Assembly (NCBI GenBank): GCA_034509755.1
Contig: CM067542.1
Span: 16,249,001 to 16,313,000, forward strand
Length of the DNA stretch: 64,000 nt
Direction of reading: 5' to 3'
Source of the DNA: Anisodus tanguticus
Taxonomy: Eukaryota; Streptophyta; Magnoliopsida; Solanales; Solanaceae
A program made the position numbers and the translations under genes. The notes below the pieces were generated by a model. It saw nothing but the letters and a program-made list of their open reading frames with translations, was not told where the DNA came from and searched no databases. This document shows positions 35,012 to 46,868 of the stretch, piece by piece. How positions within the stretch are numbered: position 1 is the stretch's first letter; every line of letters starts with the position of its first letter.

Positions 35012-35017
35012 TTACAT
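35012..35017 (-). promoter_or_regulatory. Minimal upstream ORF ATGTAA in the BOR leader
   Basis: On the minus strand ATG is followed directly by TAA, 275 nt before the main start codon and about 143 nt below a TATA box at 35160-35167. In Arabidopsis the boric-acid channel gene NIP5;1 uses AUGUAA for boron-dependent ribosome stalling and mRNA decay. Function here is inferred. A second upstream ORF of 23 codons (MAFSRLVAIL...) starts at 34896. Confidence 0.5.
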
Positions 35018-35159
35018 GATGCAACAAGTGACAGTGAAAAAGAGTACAAATCAAGAGAAAGATCCTCAAAAGTTGAAATATTGTTGGGGTGGAATTAATG
35101 TATTTAAGGGAAGGAAACAAATGTGAGCGCGCTAAGAAGACAGTGCAGAAATATGCCAA

Positions 35160-35167
35160 TATATATA
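35160..35167 (-). promoter_or_regulatory. Candidate TATA box of the BOR gene
   Basis: CTCTATATATATTGGC on the minus strand, 423 nt upstream of the BOR start codon. No transcript start is visible from sequence, and a 5'-UTR intron cannot be excluded. Confidence 0.4.
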
Positions 35168-35384
35168 GAGGCCAAGAAAAGAGACTGTTAGAGAGGAGGA
35201 GGGAAATTGAGGGTGGGGTGAAAGAGGAAAACAGGATATTCAGATTCTTTAATGTCAGTTTGTCACTGTTGCAGGTTTGGTCAGCAGTATCAGCACTTAC
35301 TTCGGGATAATATAATATAGTCAATCAATAAAGGCCAACCCGATATATTAAGTTTTCGCTATATAGTATATGATGTGACAATCT

Positions 35385-35910
35385 GATATCTTGAAGGAAT
35401 ATGAAGAACACGAACTTGACCACGAGCCACTTTTTTACGAACGAAATAAATGTCAATATCACTGTGTTTAGTGTGCTGATGTTGGACGGATTGCCGGAAA
35501 GATATATGCGCTGATGTTGGACGGATTGCTGGAAAGATATATCGCACTAATATTATTACAGTAGACCAGTGTTGCCTTTTGAATCGGGCAGTGAAGCTCA
35601 AGTAGAAGGTTACGGATCCAACAAGGCTCATAGGCGACGTTGGCAACACCTCTGTATTCCGCTTCTGCTTTGTATCGGAATAGTGTAGGTTGCCTTTTGG
35701 AAGACCAAGACAATAGGTTATATTCGAGGAAAACGCAATAACCAGACGTGGAGCGTCGGATGTCAGGACATCCACCCCAGTCAGAATCAGAATAGGCAGT
35801 GAGACCAGTGAGCCAAGACATGTATAGATGTAATCCGAAGTGAAGTGTATCTTGGACGTATCGTAAAATACGTTTGAGGGCATGCATGTGTGCTTCCGTG
35901 CCCGCCAATA
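35385..35910 (-). pseudogene. Copia B RNase H fragment
   Basis: Minus-strand remnants read HMHALKRILRYVQDTLHFGLH, SDSDWGGCPDIRRSTSGYCVF, AEAEYRGVANVAYE and CPIQKATLVYCNN. Reading then passes through frames to VLHIPSRYQI, where homology stops near 35385. A tandem duplication at 35475-35542 interrupts it. The frame shifts twice. Confidence 0.85.
35475..35542 (-). repeat. 35-bp-period tandem duplication
   Basis: GCTGATGTTGGACGGATTGC plus 13 further bases occurs at 35475-35507 and again at 35510-35542 with one mismatch. It lies inside the RNase H relic and is absent from the sister copy near 23590-23640. Confidence 0.85.
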
Positions 35911-35916
35911 CACCAC

Positions 35917-37989
35917 CCTACCCTAGCCGCCGATACACCTTCTCGGCTGCCAACTTTTTTTCCACGTCGGCACCTAATCCACGTCGGAACCCTAGCCGCC
36001 GACCTCTCTCGGTTGCCCCCCTCTTTTCCCCACGACGGAACCCTAGTTTTTCCGGTCTTTCTCCCTCCCTCTTTCTCATAAATTTCCTCTTTCATGGCTG
36101 ACAAAACCAAATTCCATCCGGCACTTGCCGTAAACAACATTAAAAATTTCATCCTTGTAACTCTTGAGATGGAAATGGGTCAATACTCCTAGTGGGCGGA
36201 ACTTTTTACGATCCATTATCGTGTTTACGAAGTTATCGACCACATCATCCCTCCCACGCCAAAGTCCACAGACATACCATCGGCTTCGACTTCTGATGAT
36301 GCACTCTGGTCTCGTTTGGACGCAGCCGTCCTCCAGTGGATATACGACACGATATCTAATGATCTGTTGCACACCATCATTGAGACCGATGCCACTGCCC
36401 GCTAAACGTGGGAACGTTTGGACAGTATTTTCCATGACAACAAAATTCAATGAGCGTTATACATTGAAAATCAGTTCAAGAACGTTCATCAAGACGATTT
36501 TCCAAACGTGTTTTCCTATTGTCAAGAACTCAAGATGCTTGCCGACCGACTCTCCAACATCGGTGCACCAGTCACTAATCAGCGATTGGTCATGCAACTT
36601 ATTGCATGTTTGAACGAATCTTATGACGGCGTTGCCACCATCTTTCAGCAATGTACGCCGTTACCTCCATTTTATGAGGCCCGTTCGAAGTTCATCCTTG
36701 AGGAAACCCATAAAATCAAGCGCATCACCACTCGGGCCAACATTTTCGACGCTGCCCTCACCACCACCGTTGGGCCCTCTGCCGATGGCAGGGCCTCCCG
36801 GTCCGGTAACCAAAACCGTCGGCCAGAGGACCCGCAACAATCCACTTCCTTCCGTAACAACTGCTGAAGCAGGCGGTCCGACAAGGGCCGTGACGGAAGA
36901 AATTTCAGAAACAACGGCGGCATGAAGGGGTAGTCCCTGCCGGCCGAAAACAGCCAACAGCGATCGCGGTAGTGGAAACATCCTCCGCCATGGGCTGCCT
37001 ACCCACCGTCATGCGTCTTCCCTCCTTGTTTGTATACGACATCCTCGTGGACTCCACCTTAGAATCGACAGGCCCAAACCGTCTTACTTGGGCCACATCC
37101 ACAATAGGTTTACATAGCAGAGGCCCCCGCCTGGCATTGAAGCAGCTATGAGTAAAATTTCACTCTACACTCCAGACGAAAATTGATATATGGACACAGG
37201 CGCCACATCTCACATGACAGCATCACAAGGTACTCTTAAGTAATTTAAATCGGAATATTATTGTTGGCAGTGGACAAGGCATTCTCATCCGTGGTTATGG
37301 TCATTCCTCACTATCCCCACCACATCTACCACTAATCTTAAAAAATATTCTCTATGCCCCTAAACTCATTAAGAATCTAATCTCCATGCGACGTTTCACA
37401 ACTGACAATTGGATTTCCCTTGACTTTGATCCTTTTGGTTTTACTGTAAAGGATTGTACGACATGGAGATGAATAATGAGAAATGACATCACCGAAGATC
37501 TCTACCCTATTTCAAACGCCGTCAACAATCCAACCTCAGTTCCCTTAACATTTACTGCTCTTTCGTCTTCCTTATGACATTCTAGATTAGGACATCCGAG
37601 AGACTCTGTTTTACGCTCTCTTAGGAAAAATAATTTTATTAATTGCAACTGTATTTCTAGGACTCCTATATGTGAATCTTGCATTTTTGGAAAACATGTC
37701 AAATTACCATTTTCTACATCCATAAATTGTACTTTAATGCCTTTCGATATCATACATAGTGATTTGTGGATATCCCCTATTTTGAGTACGGCTGGCCATC
37801 AATATTATGTGTTATTTTTGGACGATTATTCCAACTTTCTATGAACTTTTCCAATTGGAAATAAATCTCATGTCTATCCCATTTTTTCTTCATTTAGTGT
37901 TTTCGTAAAAACACAAATTGAAAAGAGTAATAAATATTTTCAATGTGATAATGACAGAAAATTCGATAATAACCAATTCAAACAATTTT
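35917..37989 (+). pseudogene. Copia B leader, gag, protease and integrase (inverted segment)
   Basis: Sequence from CTACCCTAGCCGCCGATACA onward parallels 19393-21490. Gag starts at 36094 (MADKTKFHPALAVNNIKNF) and includes WIYDTISNDLLHTIIETDA and YCQELKMLADRLSNIGAP. The protease motif YMDTGATSHMT is near 37186-37218 and the integrase core (FDIIHSDLW, LFLDDYSNF, QCDNDRKFDNN) ends abruptly in TTTTGCTC at 37993, where it meets the inverted PBS. Stops and small deletions are frequent. Confidence 0.85.
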
Positions 37990-38001
37990 GCTCTGATACC
38001 A
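37990..38001 (-). other. Primer-binding site (initiator tRNA-Met), perfect
   Basis: The minus strand reads TGGTATCAGAGC immediately after the LTR end at 38002. The retrotransposon continues in the opposite orientation directly beyond it. Confidence 0.9.
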
Positions 38002-38176
38002 TAAAAGAATATGTTCTTTGATTTTATTGATGAATGATACAATATATATAAGCTTACAAGAATATTTACTTTGATACAAACTAGGTAACTAATTAACCTA
38101 ATTACAAAAGGATTATAATTCTAACTAAAATAAGATATATACAATTAATGAAAGAACATTGAAAAATATTCTATTA
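38002..38176 (-). repeat. LTR of the rearranged copia B copy
   Basis: 175 bp, TAATAGAATATT...ATTCTTTTA on the minus strand, matching 19192-19364 and 23820-23996. Confidence 0.9.
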
Positions 38177-40169
38177 ATTAATAATGTTAGATATTAGTAA
38201 TGTTAACATTAATTATGCTAGCATTAGTTATAAAGGATTATTTCGTATTCACATTTGGTTTGATGTGCATATATTATTTTTTTAATGCATCCTACCAAAC
38301 GACTCCTTAAAATTATAATGCAATTACCACTCCTAGAAGGCAGAAGCTACTTTAAAATTAAAATTAACCAAGTTAAAAGGGCTCTAAATGGCATATTCGG
38401 AAATCAAAAGGGAAAGTAAATTGGTAATGCCAGCTGAAACTACTACAAAAGGGTGACAATAAATGAATACGTTTACGTAAAACAGTAGCAAAATATGCCA
38501 ATTGTATATTGGTATACTATTATGATGGCAAACCACATGTTTGTTGTAGGATCAATCATACCTCTAAATAAAAAAAAAATTAAATATATATTTTTAAAGA
38601 GATGAATGTATTTTTATTTACTAGAAGTCAAGATTACAGTATTTAATAAAATAGCCCCCGTAATTGTTTTTTCAAAAAAAAAAAAAGAAAAGAGATGAAT
38701 GTACTATGCATGAATTTTTGGCAACTTGAGATTCTTATCTTGAAAATGAGGAGGGGGGTGGGTACGTATGAGGTTCTTGCATCGTAGTAACAATTTTTTG
38801 ACGTCATTCCTCACCAAGTTGACTTAGTTGCTTAAAGATCATTATTTTTTACTCCTATTTTCTTTTAGTTGTTACGATAAAATTTTGCATGTTCTTTAAT
38901 AAAATGAATATTCTGATTTATTTACTTTATATCAATATTTAATCGTTTGACCAAATTAATTAATTTTTAATAAAGTGAGCTCCAATTATGCATCTCTTCA
39001 TTCTAGAACAACTAATGCTAAGATTAAATTGGAAAGATAACTAGTTCTTTCTTAATGGTTTTAAAATGACAGAAAAAACCCCTATTTTTTTTAGTAAAGA
39101 CGATAACTAAATGAGAACTCTTAATGGGAAAAGAACATAGGAAAGACTATATCTATACATTAATTCACACGTCATGATTTCCTTTTTTCTGTTTTGCATC
39201 AAATTCGTGACACCATTTCTCGGCTGGTTTGCTTCGAAATTTATTCTTGCATTTGCATGCCAAAAAAATCCCTCAGTCAATTGGCTTGGGCCTAAAAATG
39301 CCTTTAGTCTATTTATTGAATCATAAATATGTTTACCATTGTTTTTTGGTTCAAATATACTTCTTAACAATTTATAAAGTTTTAAAAAGGCTTCTCGCAC
39401 TAACATGGAAGCCATGTGGCGTATATTTAGATCATTTTAATAATTCAAGGGTATACTTTAACCTATTACATTTGTTGCTGCATATGTATACTTTATCCAC
39501 TTGACATGAAACATAACTATTGAAAAATATCAAGTGTAGACTAAAAAATAAGATTAGCATATCACGTTTCTCTAATAGAAAAGTCTCTCCAATATGATCA
39601 AAGTAGTAACATTTGGGATAAAATCATAGATTAAAAGGGATTTAATTAATTGTAACTTTGTCACAATTTCGTACATATACATTATAAATCCCTTCAACCT
39701 TTGAGTGAAATGCGATAAAAAAAAAAGGAAAATGTGTGATGAACCTTATCATTTCAACCCCGTAGGAACTGCGTATGAGGTCACCTGCCACAAAGATGCC
39801 TCGCATACCGACTATAAAGCCCTATATAATAAGTGAAATGCATTAGCTAGTGCTCTTAATTAGGATTATATATATTGATCTAACTCCGAAAATTAGAAGT
39901 TAACGAAGAAAAACTTAACGAGTGAATTATAAAAAAAAATAGCTTTTTTCGGTCTTCAAATAAAATCAATCTTTGTTTTTTTTTTTGCTTTCGCGTACTT
40001 TATTCTCTTGAATAGATAATTTTAATTTTGCTCTCTTTGTTTTCTCGTCAAAGGAAATATCTAAGCTATTCATACACATGCATCTTTGTTGGAAAGACGA
40101 TAAATCTCATACTCGACAATAATTATAATAATTTAGAACATACTGTAGAATAGTGTAAATCTTTTTTAG
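38177..40169. other. Gene-free AT-rich spacer
   Basis: Long A- and T-rich tracts. A 102-codon minus-strand frame (39107-39415) shows no family resemblance. No repeat boundary was identified. Confidence 0.5.
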
Positions 40170-40319
40170 TGGAGTCCTTTCATTAATACAATATATAGTG
40201 TGTACAATTGTAATTCTAATGGAATAAGGATCTCTACTTTACATAATTATACTAAAATATTAATTACAGAATATTACAGAATATACGGTGAATATATGAA
40301 AATATATTCACTATCACAC
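40170..40319 (-). repeat. 3' LTR of copia D
   Basis: It begins TGTGATAGTGAATATA on the minus strand after a GAGGGGG tract. Its first 36 bases recur at 44773-44808. The far end (GACTCCA at 40170) is a best guess. Confidence 0.65.
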
Positions 40320-41740
40320 CCCCTCAGTCGAAGCGGGAGGAGGCCGGACGCTGAGACTGGATCTGAAGTCAAGGAACAGTTGTCGAGGGAGCTCCTTAGT
40401 GAAGATATCTGCTTACTGATACGAAGAAGGAACATGTATCACCCTAACGTGACCTATTGCAACCTTCTCGCGAACAAAACGAATATCCATCTCAATATGC
40501 TTGGTTCGCTGATGCTGAACCGGTTATGAGATAAGTAGACAACAGATATGTTATCACATTAAACCAAAGATGTCTTACGTAAGGGACAATGAACTCAAGA
40601 AGGAGATTTCGGAGCCAACATAGCTCTACAACAACGTTCGCAACGCCTCGATATTATGTTTCTACACTCGAACATGAGAGTGTGGCTTGCCGCTTGGCAG
40701 ACCACAAAATAATATTATCCCCAAAAAATACATAATAGCCGGACGTAGAGTGACGGGTGTCCAGATAGCCTGCCCAATCAGCGTCCATGAAAGAGAGCAA
40801 CCTAGTCGGTGCGTAAGGATATAAATGTAGTCCATAGTCAAAAGTGCCCTTAACGTACCGAATGATACACTTAAGAGTTATAAAGTGAGGCTCCCTATGA
40901 GCGTGTATGAACAAGCACACCTGCTGAACAACATATTCAATATCGGGCCGAGTGAAGGTGAGATACTAAAGAGCACCTGCGAGACTCCTATAAAGAGAGG
41001 GATCGCTGATCGGATCCCCGTCATCAGCACTGAGTTTTGACTTTGAGTCGACATGAGTAGGCATGATCTTGCAGTTGGTCATTTTAGCTCGGTAGACAAT
41101 CTTCTCTGCATACTTACGCTGACATAAGAACATGGCATATGCGGATCTGGTCACTGATATCCCCAAAAAATAACTCAACTTACCTAAATCTGTCATAGCA
41201 ATTTGGACTTGAGCAAGACAATGATCTCGTGTTTCAGAATATTAGAAGAAACTGTCAGAACAATATCATCTACATATAAAAGAAGGTAAGTCGTGTCAGT
41301 ACCTCGATGAAAAATAAAAAGTGAATGATCACTCTTGTTGCACACAAACCTGATCTATATAATGTATGTAGCAAACCACTCATACCAAGCCCCGGTGCTT
41401 GTTTCAAACCATATAGTGACTTACGAAGATGACATACATACCGAGGAACCTCCGGATGCCCAAAGTCAGACGGTTGATGCATATAAATAGTTTTTTTCAA
41501 ATTCTCATGTAAGAAAATATTTTTTACATCAAGCTGGTGAATATGCCAATTCTTCCCTATAGTTATGCTCAACATTGTGCGAATGGTGGCTGGTTTGACC
41601 ACCGGATTAAAAATCTCACCACAATAACTCCCTCCTGCTGACCAGTACCATTAGCCACAAGTCTTGTCTTATGGCGTTCAAGCTCACAACTATATCTGAA
41701 ATTGTGACGATAGAGCCACATACAACAAATCACATTCACC
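40320..41740 (-). pseudogene. Copia D RT and RNase H
   Basis: Minus-strand pieces are MVKPATIRTMLSITIGKNWH and HQLDVKNIFLHENLKKTIYM (41602 down), RKSLYGLKQAPG, LLYVDDIV near 41260-41285, LGKLSYFLGISVTRSAYAMF, FMDADWAGYLDTRHSTSGYY and SVRPPPASTEG at the end (40325-40370). Frame changes separate 41270, 41196, 40966 and 40920, and the SSAEAEY motif is lost at 40654-40670. The upstream continuation (MREEFNALTNQHTWDIVPK) lies at 42529-42600 beyond the hAT insertion. Confidence 0.85.
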
Positions 41741-42520
41741 TAGAGATGGCAGTGGATCCTGGACCCGGTGGATCCATATCTATTTTATAGGATATGGATC
41801 TTCAAAATTTGGACCTGACGGATCCGGATCGGACTCGAATCCATTTCTGATTGATCGGATTTGGATCTGGATCTTGTATTTGAGATCCGTATCCGGTCCA
41901 GATCCGATCCGTGGATCCGTTTTTTATTAAATATATTCATAACCTAGAATGTAATTTTATAAGTATTTTCTTAAAATTGCTAAGCACATCCTTGCAAGTT
42001 TAATTCTCAAAACAAGTTTAATTTATCCCCGCGTTAACTCAAAAACCAAAAAATAAAGAGGTAACTTCAATAATAAAATCAATGTTATATTAGTGAATGA
42101 CTAACATCTCCATAGACAAGTAGTTAAAATTATATTCACTTCATTTGTGAAGATTCCAAGCACATGCAAGTTCTGCATTGTGGAAATACTAGTCAGCATT
42201 TTCCACAACTATTGTCATTGTCCAACATTTTCAATTAATAGCTCACAATCAAAACGAGACAACGAACAAAATATCTCATATGAACATTTCAAAATTGAAA
42301 CACAGTAAATTGTTAGCCAAGTAAAAATCGTTTGTTAGTTCAAAAAAAAATTCTTAGCAAGGTTACATTCTTAGCAAAGCAAAAATTTTTACATGTGGAT
42401 CCAGATCCGATCTGTGGACCCGGTGAATCCGATGGATCCGGATATGGATCTGATTTTTATGGACCCGATGGATCTGGATCTAGTAGGATCTAGTCCAGAT
42501 CCGATCCATTGCCATCCCTA
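41741..42520. mobile_element. hAT-type MITE
   Basis: The left end is TAGAGATGGCAGTGGATC and the right end reverse-complemented is TAGGGATGGCAATGGATC. It is flanked by 8-bp duplications CATTCACC (41733-41740) and TATTCACC (42521-42528), the hAT target size. The subterminal parts are dense in GGATCC/GGATCTGGATC motifs; the middle is AT-rich and non-coding. 780 bp. Confidence 0.85.
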
Positions 42521-42528
42521 TATTCACC

Positions 42529-44772
42529 CCTTCTGGTTTCGGAACAATGTCCCAAGTGTGCTGATTAGTTAGCGCATTAAACTCCTCACGCATGGCCGCA
42601 TTCTAATTTGGGTCCAAGTTTGACTAATTTGGAGTTTTTAAGAATAGGTGAGATGATTTGAGTGTTTAGGTTAAAGTGAACTTTTGGTTTGAAAATCCTA
42701 TGTTGTGCACATGGGTTTTCATTTCGGTGCATGGGACGGTCACTGGTTGGGTGTTGGATGTGGGGCAGAGGTGTTGGGTAGTGACTGGTTGCGTACTGAC
42801 GGGCAGTGTGATGGGGAAATGGTGTTGGCAGTGACTAAAAATTGGGTTGGATGGGTGACGCGATGGGAGAGGGGTGGCTGACGAGCAGTGGGGTAGGAGT
42901 GGTGTAGGTAGTGAGGTGGTGGTGGTGGTGGTGGCACTGTTCGACGGGATCGGAGGGTTGACGTATCAGAGGTGGGTGATGGCGGTATGGCTGGAGGTGG
43001 CAGATATTATAGTGCGTTTTGGATTATAGGTGAGGTCTATAGGTCATTTAGAAATCTGTAATCAGTGGTTAGAAATTGGTGAATGTCGGCAAATGGGAAA
43101 ACGTTCTCATCAAATGTGACATGACGTAAGACTATGATTTTGTATATGGACACGTTATAGCATAAGTACCCCCTATGGTTCGACGGAAATTCCAAGAAAA
43201 CACACGGAGTGGTACGGGGTGCTAATTTGTGTGGCACGGTATAGACAATCGAAAATCCGAAAGTGATCATAGGTAGGGATATTGCGGAATAGGAACTCGG
43301 TAGGTGTTCTATTTGGAGCGTACTGGTATGTAGTATATTAAGGAGGTATTCTATCATTTTTAATGCATATACCCAAAAGTTGGGGGGAATGAGACGCATG
43401 ATAAAGCAATGTACGAATCATATTATTAATGGTGTAGAGAATTCGTTTGGCTTTACCATTTTGAAGGGAAAGTATGGGGGTAGGAGAATCGAAATACCAT
43501 GTCATTAGACGTACAAAATTTGTGAAAGAGAAAATTATTAAACTCACGACCATTGTCACATTGAAACATTTTTATTTCTTTTCAAATTGTGTTTTAACAT
43601 ACGTACGAAATTCAAGAAACTTGGAGTAGACCTGAGATTTATAGTGGAGCGGATAGACCCATAGGAAGTGAGAAAAATCATCCAAGAAAATTAAATAATA
43701 TTTTATGACCCAGTTTGCTAGCAATAGGAGAGGTCCATAAATCAGCATGAATAATATCAAAGGGAGAAAAAGTAACACTCAAAGATGAAGTAAATGGAAG
43801 TCTAACATGCTTTCCAAAATGACAAGAGTAGCAATTTTGGGCAAGGTTCACTTTATTACATTTAATTAAATTGCGGTTTCTAAGAAAATAAATAATATGA
43901 GCTTCGGATGTCTAAGTCTACTATGTCACGTTGATGAAGAGATTACATTGAGAGATGTGGGAGGATTAACACTGGCAGCGGACATGGATAGGAAATGATA
44001 AAGGTCCCCCACACTATTGCATCTTGTAAAAAGTTTCCCCGTACGTAGGTCCTTCACAGAAAAATCAAATGGGTCAAAATAAAAAGATACAGAATTATCA
44101 ATGGCAAAATTTTCTAACAAATATTAAGTTCTTGATAATGTTAGGAGCATATAGGACGTGTTTGAGGGAGAATGGGGGGTGCGGTGGTGAAGTTTGTGTG
44201 TGGTCAAACCCTTGAATTGGAATGCGATGACCATTTCTGACTATAATAAATTGAGGAGTATTTCAATTGCACAGTTGAGGAAGATAACCAGAGTTGTGAT
44301 TTAGGTGGGACGTGGCGCCCGTATTCATATACCATGCGTCATCGGGTTGCTAAAGATTCAAGGTGCTGAATGCCTGGTCTAAGTTTGTTGGAGTAACGTC
44401 GGATGCGGGTTGCCGGGCTGCGGAAAAATGGGCCTGATGGCTGCCTGGATATGCCATTGGATGGGCTCCCAGTATGTTGGGCCGCGGCTGTCGCCACTGC
44501 TACTGTTGGGTCACAACTGCTGTGGAGGCCTAGTTCCTCTATAACTGATAGGGCAGTGGGCCTGGCCACTGTATTAGGTGTTGGGTCTGCTGTGGCTGGC
44601 TGGAATTGTTGGCCCGTCCCCCTTGGCCATTACCTTTGCCTCCCCGGCCACCTCCGCGGCCTCTGACTCTGCCGCCACCTCGATTATGCTACGACGGGTG
44701 GTGGTCAGAGTTTGGTGGTTGGCGGTGGTGGCGGTGGTTCGCGCGGTGGCATCAACCACCGATGCCTTTTAA
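42529..44772 (-). pseudogene. Copia D integrase, protease and gag tail
   Basis: From the right there is a Gly/Arg-rich gag tail (GRGGRGGKGNGQGGR, about 44600-44700) and the protease WYMNTGATSHL near 44300-44340, with the catalytic Asp replaced by Asn. GAG-pre-integrase (WHSRLRHP) follows, then integrase pieces at 43572-43778 (YYLIFLDDFSHFLWVYPL), 43338-43559 and 43037-43399 (APRTTPCVFLEFPSNHRGYL), and a Pro/His-rich linker (about 42740-42940). Many stops. Confidence 0.8.
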
Positions 44773-45104
44773 AATATACGGTGAATATATGAAAATATAA
44801 CTATCACATACCATTGAACAATTGAAATATTTCAAATATACACCTAAACAATTAAAAAGATTTTAATATACCCCATGCGACTTCGATAGTTAGTTCAAGA
44901 AGTATTTCCTTTTTAATTGTTAAGGGTATATTTAAACTCGAAGATAACAATGAGGGTATTTATGATCTAATAGGTGAATGAAGGAATTTTAACCTAGAGG
45001 TAATAAATCAAGAGCATTTTTATTTTTCGATAGATCAATTACATCTCAATTTTAAAATAACTAAATTTAATTAAAATAAATTCTATACACTTATTCCACT
45101 CTAT

Positions 45105-46057
45105 TTAAGCAGGACGAAGACGAAGTACATGGAGTGAAATTTCAGTGACGTGAGGTAGGAGGCAAACGTGAAAGTAAAGATCGAGGCACAAGCTATACCT
45201 AAAAAGAGAACTTCAAGTATCTTGGATCCATAATTTAAGAAGACGCAACGATTGATGACGATGCCACACACTGTATTGAAGCAGGATGGATGAAATGAAG
45301 GTTCGCCTCTAGGGTGCTTTGCGATAAGAAGGTATCACCAAGGTTGAAAGGTAAGTTCTACAGAATGGTGGTTAGATCAACATTGTTGTATAGGGCAGAA
45401 TGTTGGGTAGTCAAGAACATCCACGTTCAGAAGATGAAGGTAGCAGAGATGAGGATGCTTAGATGGATGTGTGGTCATACTGGGAGAGATATGATTAGGA
45501 ACGAAGTTATATGACAAGGTCGGAGTGGCTTCCGTGGAGGATAAGATGAGGGAAGCGAGACTGAGATTGTTTAGACATGTGAAGAGGAGGTGTGATGATG
45601 TGATAGTCAGGAGGTGTGATAGATTGGCGGTAGCAGGAGTTAGGAGAGGTAGAGGTAGGCCAAAGAAGAATTGTGAGGAGGTGATTAGACAGGACATATC
45701 ACAACTCCAACTGACTGAGGACATGACCTTAGTTGGAGATCGAGAATTATGGTAGATGGTTAGTGAGTATTACTATGTGTTGCTCCACTTGCTTTATTGT
45801 ATTGTTTAGGTATTACATAGATCATTGCTCTCTATATGTGTATTACGATGTGTTACTCCACTTGCTTTATATCTGGATTTTATTGTCTTATTTTCCTTGC
45901 AATCCAGCGTCTACTACTTTCCTTTTGAGCCGAAGGTCTATCGGAAACAACCTTTCTACCCCATAAAGGTCGAGGTAAGGTCTGCGTACATCCTACCCTT
46001 CCCACACCCTACTTTATGAGATTACACTAAGTATGTTGTTGTTGTTGTTGCTTACTC
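45105..46057 (+). mobile_element. RTE-type LINE, 5'-truncated 3' end
   Basis: The plus strand encodes in broken frames the C-terminus of a plant RTE reverse transcriptase: LCDKKVSPRLKGKFYRMVVR, the VAEMRMLRWMCGHT motif (near 45435-45480), EDKMREARLRLFRHVKRR and RGRPKKNCEEVIRQD (45525-45735). The tail GTCTGCGTACATCCTACCC ends in (GTT)5 at 46034-46050. A 12-bp target duplication ATTCCACTCTAT flanks the insertion (45093-45104 and 46058-46069), which fixes the truncated 5' end at 45105. Confidence 0.92.
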
Positions 46058-46868
46058 ATTCCACTCTATGCGATAATATGTTTTTTGGAAAAAATGATAA
46101 AAAAAAATATCCATCTACTTTCATAAATTGACTACTTTTACCCTCCGTTACAAGTTGTGGTCAAATCTACCCCTCCCCTTACAAGTTGGGGTCAAATATA
46201 CCCCTATCGTTAGCAAAATATTAAAAAATACCCCTCATTACTAACATATTCCCATATAAGCAAGCCTAGTAATTGGAATTGGGTGACATGATCGCCAAAT
46301 GACATTTAACTTATTATATGTGGTGCATACATGACAATTTTTATAAAAAACAATCTGGAAATTGTTTATTTTAAAAAAAAAAAAATCTGGAAAAATGGCT
46401 TTTATTAAAAATCTGATTTTTTAATTTTTTTTATAAAACCCGTTTTTTTTAAAAAATCTGGAAAATTATACTTTTTAATTACAAAATATGGAAAATGATT
46501 TTTTTAATCTGAAAAACTGTAAAGTATTTTTTTTCCAAAAAAAAGTGTCCTAAGATATATATTTTTGTTTAAATCTGGATTAATTTTAATAAAATCCGTT
46601 TTTTTTTTAAAAAGATCATTTTCTCAGTTTTTCTAATAAAAATTCAATTTTCCAGAATATGTTTTTTAAAAGAAGGTTTTATAAAATTAAAAAATCAGAT
46701 TTTTAATATAAGTCATTTTTTCTAGATTTGTTTTTTTTTAAAAAAAAATCAATTTTCCAGATCTATATTATACTAAAAGGAGGGTATCTAGCATGAGGTT
46801 AAGCCAAGTGGTGTAATATGAACAAGTCACTTAGCAACAAATTCTATTTGTATTAGTTCAATAAATAA

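Larger units (their letters stand above)
35385..38176. mobile_element. Rearranged copia family B copy with alternating orientation
   Basis: From right to left on the minus strand there is a full LTR (38002-38176), a perfect PBS (37990-38001), and then the internal region from integrase back to the leader in the opposite (plus) orientation (35917-37989). RT-RNase H follows again on the minus strand (35385-35910). The 3' end and second LTR are absent. The copy lies about 220 bp upstream of the candidate BOR TATA box. Confidence 0.88.
40170..44808 (-). mobile_element. Ty1/copia retrotransposon family D, decayed
   Basis: The minus-strand order is a 36-bp LTR remnant (44773-44808), late gag/protease, integrase, RT, RNase H and a 3' LTR (40170-40319). 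Most of the 5' LTR, the PBS and the start of gag are deleted: the LTR remnant is joined directly to AAAAGGCATCGGTGG at 44772. A hAT-type MITE (41741-42520) splits the region just before RT. Confidence 0.85.

Noticed and set aside
34782..35324. 180-codon minus-strand frame upstream of BOR
   Set aside because: Ser/Leu/Ile/Phe-rich translation of an AT-rich leader and promoter, no family; the BOR start at 34737 has the family N-terminus.
35019..35910. Possibility that the copia B relic supplies the BOR promoter
   Set aside because: The relic ends near 35385, about 220 bp upstream of the candidate TATA box, and contributes only coding-region debris there, not an LTR.
39107..39415. 102-codon minus-strand frame
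   Set aside because: No recognisable domain and no codon-level support; likely chance in spacer DNA.
46360..46760. Repeated AATCTGGAAAA motifs considered as a CRISPR-like or satellite array
   Set aside because: The motifs occur in both orientations without regular spacing and form the centre of a fold-back element in plant DNA.
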